39,119 nucleotides of DNA from Clostridiales bacterium (GCA_012523085.1 JAAYJC010000178.1:1-39119), one strand, 5' to 3'. Numbered from the stretch's first letter, positions 6,996-15,939 are shown. Notes: generated by a model not told the origin, from the sequence alone. Translations and numbers: made by a program.

Positions 6996-7877
6996 CTATA
7001 TCAGACGTTTTCTTTTGAAAATGATGCAGGATAAATAGGAACAGGCTATGACATACACCAGGGATATTATTGTGCATTTAAGGATCAGACCGGCTGAAGC
7101 GTTTTGCGTCCAGAGAGCTCTGGCCGCCATTAGATGGGGAGGAATGGGAATAAACGCCTCCGATTCAATGGCGGATTTTGATATATTCAATATGTAATAA
7201 ATAACGGCAAGCGGTATATTCATCATCACGGTAAGCACGGGCCTTTTCATAAGAAACGCGATCAGCATGGGGACGCTCATGATGCCGATATCTGATAATG
7301 CACGAATACAGACACTGCGAAGAACGATGCCAAAGCCATATACGGATGCGATCTGCGGGGCATATATGACTATAAGAAATATCGAAATCAGGAGAGATAT
7401 GACGACTGTAATCACATAATATGCGATAATCTTTGACAACACCGTCTGCCGTCTCGTTCTCCCGGAGGATACGAATGCGGACATCATCCCGTTTTGGATA
7501 TCACCGCTGATAAAGAAGGCCGGCAGAAAGAGCATTACAAGCATCATACCGCCGATAAACCACATACAGCGAGTGAACTGCGCAGGCTGCACATCAATAA
7601 ATAGTTCCTCTATGGTTTCGGCATCACTCTCGGAAAGCGCAAAGGAATTCTTGATATCTTGTAATGTAAAATATCTCCCATCCGGATCAAATTCATGAAC
7701 AAAATCCGCTTGTGTTCTCAATTCATAATAGTCCGTTTCTGTACTGAAAAAATTTACGACTCCGACTATTTTAGCGCCCGATAACAGTAATCCAAAGAAA
7801 CAAAGGAAAACGACCAGCAGTAGCAGCGGAACGCTGCGGAAAATTCGGAAAAATTCCGCATTCAGAGCCTTTTTCAT
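6996..7877 (-). CDS. ABC-2 type transporter permease
   Basis: A 293-residue integral membrane protein. A first hydrophobic helix lies near residues 18-38, an extracellular loop of about 60 residues follows, and about five more helices fill the rest, including WFIGGMMLVMLFLPAFFISGDIQNGMM and the YYVITVVISLLISIFLIVIYA segment. The FFISGDIQNGMMSAFVSSGRTRRQTVLSK stretch is typical of ABC-2 family permeases at the cytoplasmic coupling region. The substrate is unknown. The ATG at 7877 follows GGAGGGCGAGTAA and abuts the stop of the degenerate ATPase gene, so the pair is coupled. It is the last gene of the lipoprotein-ATPase-permease unit. Confidence 0.85.
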   Translation of the reverse strand: MKKALNAEFFRIFRSVPLLLLVVFLCFFGLLLSGAKIVGVVNFFSTETDYYELRTQADFVHEFDPDGRYFTLQDIKNSFALSESDAETIEELFIDVQPAQFTRCMWFIGGMMLVMLFLPAFFISGDIQNGMMSAFVSSGRTRRQTVLSKIIAYYVITVVISLLISIFLIVIYAPQIASVYGFGIVLRSVCIRALSDIGIMSVPMLIAFLMKRPVLTVMMNIPLAVIYYILNISKSAIESEAFIPIPPHLMAARALWTQNASAGLILKCTIISLVYVIACSYLSCIIFKRKRLI

Positions 7878-8504
7878 TTACTCGCCCTCCTTTATGAAGC
7901 TTTTGAATACTTCCTCATAGGAAGGGTCACCTTTCATATCCTGTCTGCGCTGTTCGAGCTGCTGCTTTGTGACGACAACCGGCTCGCCGTCTGAGCCAAC
8001 GAGCATGAATTGTTCGACCGTCTCAAGCTTCACTGCGTCGGTAAGCGCGGCAGAAAAGGCCACTTTTATATTTTCTCGTTTGCACAGGTTCAATATTGCG
8101 GCGAATTTCAATCTGGTGTCTGCGTTCAAGCCGACGAGAGGCTCGTTCATCAGCACCAGCTCCGGCTTATTGAATAATGTGGATATGACGCCGTAGATCT
8201 GTTTTTCGCAGGTCATGTCCTTTCTGAATTTGCGTCCGGTTATTCTTTTTGTCAGGCCTGCCGCATCGCATAGTTCCTTGATCCACTCATTGCGCGGCTG
8301 ATCCAGAACAATTCGCCTGACGGAAATGTTTTTTTCGACGCTCAAATCACGGTAGAATGCGGGACTTCCGTTAAACACGGCGGTACGCTCGTTGGGAAGC
8401 TTATTTTTTCCGAATGATTCGAGAACGCTCCGGTACACCGAAGGTTTTCCGATGGAACGTCCGATCAATGCGCATGTGCTGATCTGGTCGAAATTAAGCT
8501 TCAT
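7878..8504 (-). CDS. Degenerate ABC transporter ATP-binding protein
   Basis: About 208 residues with the layout of an ABC ATPase but altered motifs. The Walker A position reads LIGRSIGKPS (13-22) instead of GxxGxGKS/T. The Walker B region reads LVLMNEPLVGLNADTR, with Asn120 in place of the usual Asp but Glu121 kept. At the signature position there is MTCEKQ in place of LSGGQ, and no switch histidine is visible near SAALTDA. ATP hydrolysis is therefore doubtful; it may bind nucleotide weakly or act structurally. The ATG at 8504 has a strong GGGGGAG box; the in-frame ATG at 8534 does not. It sits between the lipoprotein and permease genes with no long gaps, so it is unlikely to be a random relic. 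Confidence 0.8.
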   Translation of the reverse strand: MKLNFDQISTCALIGRSIGKPSVYRSVLESFGKNKLPNERTAVFNGSPAFYRDLSVEKNISVRRIVLDQPRNEWIKELCDAAGLTKRITGRKFRKDMTCEKQIYGVISTLFNKPELVLMNEPLVGLNADTRLKFAAILNLCKRENIKVAFSAALTDAVKLETVEQFMLVGSDGEPVVVTKQQLEQRRQDMKGDPSYEEVFKSFIKEGE

Positions 8505-8530
8505 ATTCTCCCCCATTTCATATGAACCTA

Positions 8531-10681
8531 TCACTCCTTCTCGCTTACATAAATAGATAACCTGCTTTGGATGTGTTCAGCTGCTTCCTCAGCGCTTTTT
8601 GCTCCCGCGAACAGCGCTCTGCATTCGTCCGCAATAATTATCAGAACCGGATCTGAAAGCATGGACTGTGTCACGGAATCGACCTTACCGATCATGGAAT
8701 CTAAAGCCTGAGCTTCCTCTTGTGTCAAAGGCGGTACTTCAAGCTGATATGTGTAGCTTTCAGCATTGGCGCCGGCTGCCGCGGCGGCCGGATCTAAATA
8801 CCCTGTGATGGATTCAACGGGAATCTCGACCTTTGCGTCCTCGATCATGTTCCGGAGTGAAGAAGCTCTGATCGGCAGGTACTCTACAGTGCGCTGATAT
8901 TCTTCACCAAGCATGGTCTTGATAAATTCCCAGGCTGCGTCTTCGTTTCCCGTGTCATTGATGACCGCAAAGTACGGGGCAGTAAAAATCTGATATCCGC
9001 CGGTATGATCGGAGGCCAAGCCGATCAAGTTCATATAAGGACTATTTAAGCACTGCAGCTTATAAAGTGCCGCCGAACGCAGATAAACAGGCTGTAGCAG
9101 CGCGCGTTTATCTTTATATATATCGGCGTCCTCCGAAAATGCAACGGTTCGATCATTCATTTCTTTCATATAGGTTAAAAATGCTGTGAAGTCGGCGTTA
9201 TCAAAGTTTACATAGCCGGTTTCAATATCCAAAAATTCGGGCAGTACGATCCCGATCATCAATTCCAGCATATCATAGCCGCCGACAGAACCCATCAGCG
9301 TCATATCCGGGTTTGCGTCCGTAATGCGCCGAAGATCGCTGAACGTCCATTTTTCATCGCTGCCGACAAAATCCTCGTGAACGGCGCAGGTAAACACGGT
9401 GTACGTCGGACAGATGCGGTACAGCGTATTTTCCTGATATTCCAGGGCATGCAAAACTGATTCTACCAAATCTGTTTTTGTAAGCTCGGGGTCGTTATCC
9501 AGAAAATCATAGAGGTTTTTAAACAGGCCCTGCCGGGCATAGATCTCATAATTCGTCATGTGCAGGCTCATTAAATCGGGTTTTCTTCCGCTGACGAGAT
9601 CAAGCTGGAGCTGCAGTTCGTCAGTATATAATTGGCTGACCGCATAATACGTTCTGCTGTGTTTATTGAAATCCATGATCACCGACGAAACAGCGAAATT
9701 GTTCTCCATCCTCGCTATGGTCAGAATTTTCTTGGTATCTTCCGTGCCCGCAAGCTTTGCAACGCAGCAGCCGGATTCACTTTGCAGTATAAGATTGTAT
9801 TCTTTCGAGGACGGCGCGATACCGACAATATTTCCCGCTATGTCCAGACCTGCCGTATCAAATAACGGCTTCACAGTACCGTCTTTGAGCTCAATGCCAT
9901 AAACCAAAGCGCCCTGTTCCGCGAGAACGGTTTTCTCGGCACCGCCGGACGATATCGATTTCGGCATCAACAGACCGCTGCTGCTACCCATGCCGGAGTA
10001 TGTCAAGAACATATTGACCTGCGCATTGTTGCTTAGTAATGATTTAAGCTCCGAAAAGCCCGCCTCAGGGTCGACAATATAGAGCGGCTGACCGCCCCAC
10101 ATGTTTCTGGACTCGGCTTGTGTGAGGACTTCGCCTTCACCGCTGAGCAAAAGCGAGCCGATGTTGTATTCGGCAAAATCGAAGGTATTTAATATGCTGC
10201 CGTCGCCCGGGAATATACTGACCGCGGATTTTGTCGCAGCATATACGTTATTATGCAGGTCCGCCGCCAAAGCTACAACCTTCCAGGAATTTAAAAGAGG
10301 TATCCTTGCGCTCTCATTACCGTCCCGGTCCGCTTTGATCAGCGACGCAGCGTTTGATTGGCCTGTTGCGATCCAAATGGTCTCGCCGGATGCCGCGATG
10401 AGGGCCGCTTCCGGATCGACCGGCAGTACCGATACCTGCAGGTCATCCAAAGCGACTTTGACAAGCAAGCGGCTTTCTGCCTCGGACGCTCCGAGCACAT
10501 ATAGAAAATCATTGTCGAAGGAAGAAGAAAACACTTCTGTCAGCGGAATTTCAGCTTGATTTGTTAAATGGTAAATAGGATAAGAGGACCATTCGTCTTC
10601 TTGTGCTTCTTGATTATTACAGCTGCTCATCATAACGAATAACAAGCAGAATATGATTATAAACGCTATGCTTTTTTTCAT
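8531..10681 (-). CDS. Lipoprotein with N-terminal propeller-like region and C-terminal family 1 solute-binding domain
   Basis: A 716-residue exported lipoprotein. The signal peptide runs MKKSIAFIIIFCLLFVMMSSC with the lipidated Cys at 21. Residues of roughly 40-330 consist of short repeated beta units (LVKVALDDLQVSVLPVD, TIWIATGQSNAASLIKADRDGN, NNVYAATKSAVSIF) that look like a beta-propeller. From about 340, LTIARMENNFAVSSVIMDFNKHSRTYY, then GRKPDLMSLHMTNYEIYARQGLFKNLYDFLDND and AAWEFIKTMLGEEYQ, match bacterial extracellular solute-binding protein family 1. The ligand is unknown. The start at 10681 has GGAGG at the right distance. It leads a unit with a degenerate ATPase and an ABC-2 permease rather than MalFG-type permeases, which is unusual for a solute-binding protein. 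Confidence 0.85.
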   Translation of the reverse strand: MKKSIAFIIIFCLLFVMMSSCNNQEAQEDEWSSYPIYHLTNQAEIPLTEVFSSSFDNDFLYVLGASEAESRLLVKVALDDLQVSVLPVDPEAALIAASGETIWIATGQSNAASLIKADRDGNESARIPLLNSWKVVALAADLHNNVYAATKSAVSIFPGDGSILNTFDFAEYNIGSLLLSGEGEVLTQAESRNMWGGQPLYIVDPEAGFSELKSLLSNNAQVNMFLTYSGMGSSSGLLMPKSISSGGAEKTVLAEQGALVYGIELKDGTVKPLFDTAGLDIAGNIVGIAPSSKEYNLILQSESGCCVAKLAGTEDTKKILTIARMENNFAVSSVIMDFNKHSRTYYAVSQLYTDELQLQLDLVSGRKPDLMSLHMTNYEIYARQGLFKNLYDFLDNDPELTKTDLVESVLHALEYQENTLYRICPTYTVFTCAVHEDFVGSDEKWTFSDLRRITDANPDMTLMGSVGGYDMLELMIGIVLPEFLDIETGYVNFDNADFTAFLTYMKEMNDRTVAFSEDADIYKDKRALLQPVYLRSAALYKLQCLNSPYMNLIGLASDHTGGYQIFTAPYFAVINDTGNEDAAWEFIKTMLGEEYQRTVEYLPIRASSLRNMIEDAKVEIPVESITGYLDPAAAAAGANAESYTYQLEVPPLTQEEAQALDSMIGKVDSVTQSMLSDPVLIIIADECRALFAGAKSAEEAAEHIQSRLSIYVSEKE

Positions 10682-10687
10682 ATTGAC

Positions 10688-10710
10688 CTCCATTCTACCG
10701 CGAAGCGGTA
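10688..10710 (-). repeat. Shared leader module (copy 2, proximal part)
   Basis: On the minus strand reads TACCGCTTCGCGGTAGAATGGAG, closely matching 3726-3751 and ending in the ribosome binding site of the lipoprotein gene. A TACCGC/GCGGTA hairpin lies inside it. Confidence 0.6.
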
Positions 10711-10743
10711 ACACAAATGGTCAGGAAAAATCGATAGCCTAAA

Positions 10744-10765
10744 TGTGATACAAGTGTGATACAAG
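10744..10765. repeat. Tandem 11-bp direct repeat
   Basis: Two perfect copies of TGTGATACAAG (10744-10754 and 10755-10765) in the leader of the lipoprotein operon. The one-turn spacing would suit a regulator binding site, but no regulator is identifiable. Confidence 0.65.
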
Positions 10766-10815
10766 TATCGCGCTTGATAGCCGCCGTCATATTTGGCGGC
10801 CAAAGCGATTTCTTC

Positions 10816-10831
10816 CGTGCGTGAAAGGTTT
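10816..10831 (-). repeat. Shared leader module (copy 2, distal part)
   Basis: Minus-strand AAACCTTTCACGCACG is identical to 3705-3720. Here it is 105 bp from the proximal part; at the other locus the gap is 5 bp. Confidence 0.6.
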
Positions 10832-10868
10832 TAACGTTAATCTCCCTTTATTCCAAATGGAATTAAAT

Positions 10869-10902
10869 AATACAGTTCTCCAATTAAATGGAATACTGTA
10901 TT
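10869..10902. repeat. Interspersed palindromic repeat, copy A
   Basis: AATACAGT (10869-10876) and ACTGTATT (10895-10902) form an 8-bp inverted repeat around TCTCCAATTAAATGGA. Related copies lie at 31341-31383 and, in part, 6970-6992. It lies just beyond the end of xylB and could also act as its terminator, though no T-run follows. Confidence 0.6.
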
Positions 10903-10908
10903 GGCTTT

Positions 10909-12408
10909 CTAAAGCATAGCAAGATCGGAAAACGATGCCTTCAACGCGGGGTAGAGTTTTTTATAAAAGCTGTGGTTAGCAGTATACGCCGCGCCCAGTG
11001 TTTTATCCGGCATCTGCAGGGTGTCGTCCTGTACCATCCGGTCACAGGCGGCGGGTACATTTTCGTACACGCCCACGCCCGCGGCGGCCAGTATCGCCGC
11101 GCCCAGAGCCGGCCCCTCGGCGCATTTGGTTGTCGCCACGGGCAGGTCAAATACATCGGAGAGCATCCGGCGCCAGAATGCGCTGGTCCCCCCTCCTCCG
11201 CAGGCGTACATACGGGAAAACGTCATGCCCATGCCGGTTAAGATATCTAAACAGTCCTTAAGGGAATAGGTCACGCCCTCCAGCACAGCCCTCAGCATAT
11301 CGTCTTTGGTGTGGATGGCGGAAAGCCCGATAAACGCACCTCTGCAGTCCGCGTCGAGATGGGGTGTGCGCTCGCCCATCAGGAAGGGCAGATTAAACAG
11401 CTTGTTTGCCCCGAGCGGAACGTTTTCGGCCGCTTTTGTCAGCTCCGAATAGGATTTCTCCGGGTAGAAATTCCTTTTGTACCACTGTAAAGAAAGCCCG
11501 GCCGCCTGTGTGACGCCCATCACATGCCAGGCATCTTCTACGGCGCAGCAAAAGGTGTGCACGCGCCCCTGTGGATCAATGATCGGTTTGTCGGTATGTG
11601 CGTACACAACACCGGACGTTCCGATTGTGGTGAAAGCCCGCCCGTTTTTCACAACGCCGACGCCGACAGCCGCGGCCGCATTGTCTCCGGCGCCGCCGAC
11701 CACCGGCGTACCTTCTAAAAGTCCGGTGGATTGCGCCGCGCTTTTTGTGACATATCCGGTTATGTCCTTTGACTCATATACTTTTCCGAGCAGCGCAGGC
11801 TCGATGTCCAAGGCCTTTAAGACCTCGTCAGACCAGCTTCTCCTTTTCACATCCAGAAGCTGCATCCCTGAAGCGTCGCTGACCTCGGTTGCAAATTCGC
11901 CCGTCAGCTTATAGCGCAGATAGTCCTTCGGCAGCAGAATGTGCCGGCATTTCCTGTAAATATCGGGCTCATTTTTGCGCACCCATAAAATTTTCGAGGC
12001 GGTAAAGCCTGTCAGCGCGGGGTTTGCGGTAATTTCAATCAGTTTTTTTTCGCCAACCCGCTGTGTTATCTCCCGGCATTCCTCCGCTGTGCGCTGATCG
12101 CACCAGATGATGCTTTTTCGAAGCACTTCTCCTCCCGCGTCAAGCATCACAAGTCCGTGCATCTGGCCCGAAATGCCAATGCCCGCGATATCACCCGGAG
12201 AGACTCCGCTTATATCGAGTACCGCCTTTACGGTTGCAAAGCCCGCGTCTATCCAGTCGTCCGCATTTTGTTCTGCCCAGCCGTTTTTCGGCTGGTGGAG
12301 CGGATACTCAGCGGATTTCGATGCGACAATGTTGCCCAGCGAGTCAAATAAAATGGTTTTCGTGCCGCTTGTACCCAAATCGACACCAATCAGGTAAACT
12401 CTTTTCAT
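10909..12408 (-). CDS. xylB: Xylulokinase
   Basis: A 499-residue FGGY-family sugar kinase that phosphorylates D-xylulose to xylulose 5-phosphate for the pentose phosphate pathway. The N-terminal YLIGVDLGTSGTKTILFDS is the phosphate-binding loop, GISGQMHGLVMLD and the following IWCDQRTAEEC are typical of xylulokinases, and GGAGDNAAAAVGVGVV contains the catalytic Asp region. ACGGGGTSAFWRRMLSDVF is the FGGY C-terminal ATP-binding segment. The ATG at 12408 has GGAGG just upstream; the open frame extends further but lacks a ribosome binding site. It is the last gene of xylA-GH3-xylB, 43 bp after the GH3 gene. The operon context makes the sugar assignment strong. Confidence 0.95.
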   Translation of the reverse strand: MKRVYLIGVDLGTSGTKTILFDSLGNIVASKSAEYPLHQPKNGWAEQNADDWIDAGFATVKAVLDISGVSPGDIAGIGISGQMHGLVMLDAGGEVLRKSIIWCDQRTAEECREITQRVGEKKLIEITANPALTGFTASKILWVRKNEPDIYRKCRHILLPKDYLRYKLTGEFATEVSDASGMQLLDVKRRSWSDEVLKALDIEPALLGKVYESKDITGYVTKSAAQSTGLLEGTPVVGGAGDNAAAAVGVGVVKNGRAFTTIGTSGVVYAHTDKPIIDPQGRVHTFCCAVEDAWHVMGVTQAAGLSLQWYKRNFYPEKSYSELTKAAENVPLGANKLFNLPFLMGERTPHLDADCRGAFIGLSAIHTKDDMLRAVLEGVTYSLKDCLDILTGMGMTFSRMYACGGGGTSAFWRRMLSDVFDLPVATTKCAEGPALGAAILAAAGVGVYENVPAACDRMVQDDTLQMPDKTLGAAYTANHSFYKKLYPALKASFSDLAML

Positions 12409-12451
12409 TTTTCCTCCAGTCGTATGGTCTCCGGAGCACCCCCGTCTCATT

Positions 12452-14518
12452 TTATAGTGTGAAACATCCCTTTATCAGATCCTTCGGATCGGAAGAGGTG
12501 CCGATATACGCCTCATATATCATGTGTTCAAGTTCAAAGGCCGCCGTTTTGGGATTGTACCATTTCAGCTTCTCTGTCGGGCACTCGATTTTGACTTTTT
12601 TGCTTTCACCCGGGTTCAGGCGCACGCGGCTAAAGCCCCGCAGAAGCTTGATCGGGCGGTCCACAGCGGACCGGGAAAAACCGACATACAGCTGCACGAC
12701 CTCCTCGCCTTCCCTGTCACCCGTGTTTGTTACGGTGCATTCCGCCTCAATGACATCGCCCTTTACCTCAAAAGACGCGTCATTTAGTGAAAATGCGGTA
12801 TAGGACAGGCCGAATCCATAAGGATAAAGCGGCTTAACACCCTCTTTCTCCAGCTTTGCGTAGCCGTGATAATAATCATACCACTGATTCGTCGTGTCCC
12901 AATTGACCGGGGGCAGATCACTTTCCCGACACGGCACCACAAACGGCAGCTTACCCGAGGGATTGACGTCGCCGAATAAAATCTCGGCTATCGCCGTTCC
13001 ACCCTCCTGACCCGGATAATAGGCCATTAAAGCGGCAGAAACCTTGTCAATCCAGTCGGTCATCATGATCATGTTCCCGCCGATCAGTACAACCGCCGAA
13101 TTCTTATTCAGCGGGCCCGCCTCGCAAATCAGCTCGATCTCATTACTATGCAGCCCCAGAGAATATTTCCGGTCGCCGCCTGCCGAATCAAACCCGTTTT
13201 CATCGCTCTCCTGGGCTTCGATGAACTCCCCTTCGTCGTTATAGTCCAAACCGACAACGAAAACCACCGCGTCGGCGGTCTTTGCCGCCCTCTTCGCTTC
13301 CGCCGGATCGCTTCCGTCGCAATATATGATATCTATCCCGTCCGCCGCTTTTTTCAGCCCCTCGAGAGGCGTTACGACATAGCTTGGATACACGCGGGAA
13401 GAACCGTGGTCTCCGATATTGCTTTGATTTCCGAGCTTGCCGATCAGTGCTAGCTTTCTGATTTGTTTCCGGTCAAGCGGCAGTACATTTTCGTTTTTTA
13501 AAAGTGTAATGCCCTCTCTGGCGGCCTTTAGGGATAAAGCGATGTGCAGAGGGCATCCGATCACATCCGCGCCGTATGTTATCCCGCTTTCCCTGTACGC
13601 TTCCTCGAAGGCGAGAATTGTACGCACAACACGCAGAGCCGCCTCGTCAATTCGCCTTTCGGAGACAAGCCCTTCCCGAACCGCCTTGACCAGATTTGCG
13701 CCAAACAGGTTCTCCCAGCACATTTCCATGTCCTGACCGCCGTTGGCGGCCTCCACCGTATCTCTTATCCCCATAACGAAATCACTCATGACAAAGCCGT
13801 CAAAATCCCATTCCTCTTTGAGTACCTTGCGCAGCAGATAGTCGCTGTGCCCGCAATGCGTGCCTTTATACCGGTTGTATGCGCTCATGATGCTCGCTGC
13901 GCCAGCATCCACGCAGTCTTTAAAGTGCGAAAGGTATATTTCGCGCTCAGTTCGCCTCTCGCAGTCCACCGAGCACTTAAACCGGCTGATCTCCATGGAA
14001 TTGAACGCGAAGTGCTTTACGCAGGCGATGACATACTCGCTTTGTACCCCGCGCACCAGCGCCGCGCCCATGGCTCCGAGCGCGAAGCTTTCCTCCCCGT
14101 AGGTCTCCTGGCTACGTCCCCAGCCCGGATTATACGGGAGGTTGATGCAGACGCCGGCGAACAGATTCCCGCCGTGCGCCCTTACCTCGCGTCCGATGGC
14201 GTGTCCGATTTCCTCCTCGAGCGCCGTGTCGAAGGTCGCGCCTCTGAGCATTGATACCGGAAAGCAGGTGCTCATCCCGGTTTTACACACGACGCCCCTC
14301 GGCCCGTCGCAAAACATCATCGGCGCAAGGCCGAGCCTTTCATTTCCCGCAGCCGCGTACGGCCTGAAATTATAATGCTCGTCCCCGGACGAGGTCCCCT
14401 GCTCCCGGGGCTTTGCCCAGCCGCTCATCAGGCGGACTTTTTCTTCAAGGCTCATCTGTGCGACCAATTCTAGCGCCTTTTTTGTATAACTCAGTCTGAA
14501 TTCCTTCGTACCCTTCAT
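12452..14518 (-). CDS. Glycoside hydrolase family 3 enzyme, probable beta-xylosidase/beta-glucosidase
   Basis: A 688-residue GH3 enzyme without signal peptide, hence cytoplasmic. The N-terminal barrel carries KHFAFN (168-173) and the nucleophile motif GFVMSDF with Asp246. The GH3 C-terminal sandwich follows (ITLLKNENVLPLDRKQIRKLALIG; AVVFVVGLDYNDEGE), and a fibronectin III-like domain closes the protein (VEAECTVTNTGDREGEEVVQLYVG region). Family members with this architecture cleave beta-glucosides or beta-xylosides. Its place between xylA and xylB makes xylo-oligosaccharides the likely substrate; this is inference. It starts 6 bp after xylA ends, so it belongs to the same transcript. Confidence 0.92.
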   Translation of the reverse strand: MKGTKEFRLSYTKKALELVAQMSLEEKVRLMSGWAKPREQGTSSGDEHYNFRPYAAAGNERLGLAPMMFCDGPRGVVCKTGMSTCFPVSMLRGATFDTALEEEIGHAIGREVRAHGGNLFAGVCINLPYNPGWGRSQETYGEESFALGAMGAALVRGVQSEYVIACVKHFAFNSMEISRFKCSVDCERRTEREIYLSHFKDCVDAGAASIMSAYNRYKGTHCGHSDYLLRKVLKEEWDFDGFVMSDFVMGIRDTVEAANGGQDMEMCWENLFGANLVKAVREGLVSERRIDEAALRVVRTILAFEEAYRESGITYGADVIGCPLHIALSLKAAREGITLLKNENVLPLDRKQIRKLALIGKLGNQSNIGDHGSSRVYPSYVVTPLEGLKKAADGIDIIYCDGSDPAEAKRAAKTADAVVFVVGLDYNDEGEFIEAQESDENGFDSAGGDRKYSLGLHSNEIELICEAGPLNKNSAVVLIGGNMIMMTDWIDKVSAALMAYYPGQEGGTAIAEILFGDVNPSGKLPFVVPCRESDLPPVNWDTTNQWYDYYHGYAKLEKEGVKPLYPYGFGLSYTAFSLNDASFEVKGDVIEAECTVTNTGDREGEEVVQLYVGFSRSAVDRPIKLLRGFSRVRLNPGESKKVKIECPTEKLKWYNPKTAAFELEHMIYEAYIGTSSDPKDLIKGCFTL

Positions 14519-14524
14519 TGCCGT

Positions 14525-15841
14525 CTACCCTCCGAATAAAACGTCATTGAGCACCCTTTCCAGATGCTCCTGCCGGCCCGAGCCCGGATCCTTCGGCGTA
14601 CCGAGCGAAACCGCATAGTCCGAAATCGCCTTGAGCGTGGCGTTTCCGCTCCTGATTTCAGCGCCGATTCCGGAGGTCCAGCCACTGTACCGCTCCTTAA
14701 TAAAGTTCTCAATGCGCCCATCCTCAATGAGCTGACTTGCTTTCAGCAAACCCAGAGCAAAGCTGTCCATGCCCAGAATGTAGCCCTCGAACATGTCCTC
14801 CGGGGTATTGGACGGGCGCCGGTTTTTCGCGTCGAAATTAAAGCCGCCCGTCAGCCCGCCTGCTTTCAGGACCTCATACAGGCACAGGGTTGTTTCATAG
14901 ATATCAAACGGGAACTCATCCGTATCCCAACCCAGCAGCGTGTCGCCTTGATTTGCGTCTATGCTGCCGAGCATGCCGTTTATCGCCGATACCCGAAGCT
15001 CATGGTTGAACGTGTGACCGGCGAGCGTCGCGTGGTTAGCTTCAATGTTGAGTTTAAAGTCTTTATCCAGTTTATGGGCTCGCAGAAAACCGATTGCAGT
15101 AGCCGCGTCAAAGTCATACTGATGTTTCATCGGCTCCTTCGGCTTCGGTTCGATATAAAAGTCGCCGGTGAACCCGATGGATCTACCGTAATCCACAGCC
15201 AGCTTCATGAGAATGGCAATATTGTCAAGCTCCAGCTTCATATCCGTGTTCAGCAGCGTCTCATAGCCCTCGCGCCCGCCCCAGAACACATAGCCGCGCC
15301 CGCCGAACCTGACCGTCAGATCCAGTGCTTTTTTGATCTGCGCCGCCGCAAAGCAGAAGATATCCGGGCAGTTCGAGCTGCCCGCTCCGTTCATGAACCT
15401 TGGGTTATTAAACAGATTCGCGGTGCCCCACAGGCACTTTTTCCCCGTCTCTTTCATTTTAAGCTCTATATATTCAGCGATCTCGTCCAGCCTGTCATTG
15501 GTCTCGGCAAGCGTCTCTGCCTCCGGCACAAGATCCAGATCATGAAAGCAAAAATAGTCCACACCGAGCTTTTCCATGAATTCAAAACCCGCGTCAGCTT
15601 TCGCTTTTGCCCCATCCATTGTTTTTTTCAAGGCTCCGAAGCTTTTATCGGCGGTTTCGTCCCCGAACATGTCCCTTCCCCCGGCGCCAAGATTGTGCCA
15701 CCAGGCCATCGCGAACGGAAGATGCTCCTTCATCGTTTTGCCTAATATCATGCGGTTTTCATCATAATAGCGAAAGGCATAAGGATTTCTCGTTTTTACC
15801 CCTTCATAGCTAACCTTAGGCAGATGCTTAAAATGCTCCAT
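14525..15841 (-). CDS. xylA: Xylose isomerase
   Basis: A 438-residue group II xylose isomerase that converts D-xylose to D-xylulose using two divalent metal ions. Visible signatures are [12 protein letters not shown] (catalytic His-Asp pair), [34 protein letters not shown] (metal-binding Glu) and [15 protein letters not shown] (the metal-binding NIEANHA motif). The N-terminal extension relative to group I enzymes is present ([19 protein letters not shown]). The ATG at 15841 has AAGGAGG upstream; the adjoining GTG at 15844 would be too close to it. It is the first gene of the xylose operon behind a clear promoter at 15912-15939. Confidence 0.97.
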   Translation of the reverse strand: MEHFKHLPKVSYEGVKTRNPYAFRYYDENRMILGKTMKEHLPFAMAWWHNLGAGGRDMFGDETADKSFGALKKTMDGAKAKADAGFEFMEKLGVDYFCFHDLDLVPEAETLAETNDRLDEIAEYIELKMKETGKKCLWGTANLFNNPRFMNGAGSSNCPDIFCFAAAQIKKALDLTVRFGGRGYVFWGGREGYETLLNTDMKLELDNIAILMKLAVDYGRSIGFTGDFYIEPKPKEPMKHQYDFDAATAIGFLRAHKLDKDFKLNIEANHATLAGHTFNHELRVSAINGMLGSIDANQGDTLLGWDTDEFPFDIYETTLCLYEVLKAGGLTGGFNFDAKNRRPSNTPEDMFEGYILGMDSFALGLLKASQLIEDGRIENFIKERYSGWTSGIGAEIRSGNATLKAISDYAVSLGTPKDPGSGRQEHLERVLNDVLFGG

Positions 15842-15911
15842 CACAGCCTCCTTAATCCGTTATTTTACTCCGGCAAGGTTTTCTTCAAAGCCGGATGTTT
15901 CTTCAACCTAA

Positions 15912-15939
15912 ATTATACCTCATATAACAATAAATACAA
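15912..15939 (-). promoter_or_regulatory. Sigma-A promoter for xylA-GH3-xylB
   Basis: On the minus strand TTGTAT (15934-15939) and TATAAT (15912-15917) are 16 bp apart. About 70 bp of leader follows before xylA. I see no convincing XylR palindrome; a small CCGGC/GCCGG hairpin is present in the leader. Confidence 0.65.

Noticed and set aside
13544-14254. 236-codon plus-strand open frame opposite the GH3 gene
   Set aside because: Shadow of the GH3 gene with no start signal or recognisable motif.
14564-15745. 393-codon plus-strand open frame opposite xylA
   Set aside because: Antisense to the well-supported xylA gene in a codon-biased region; the protein looks like no family and has abnormal Arg/His content.
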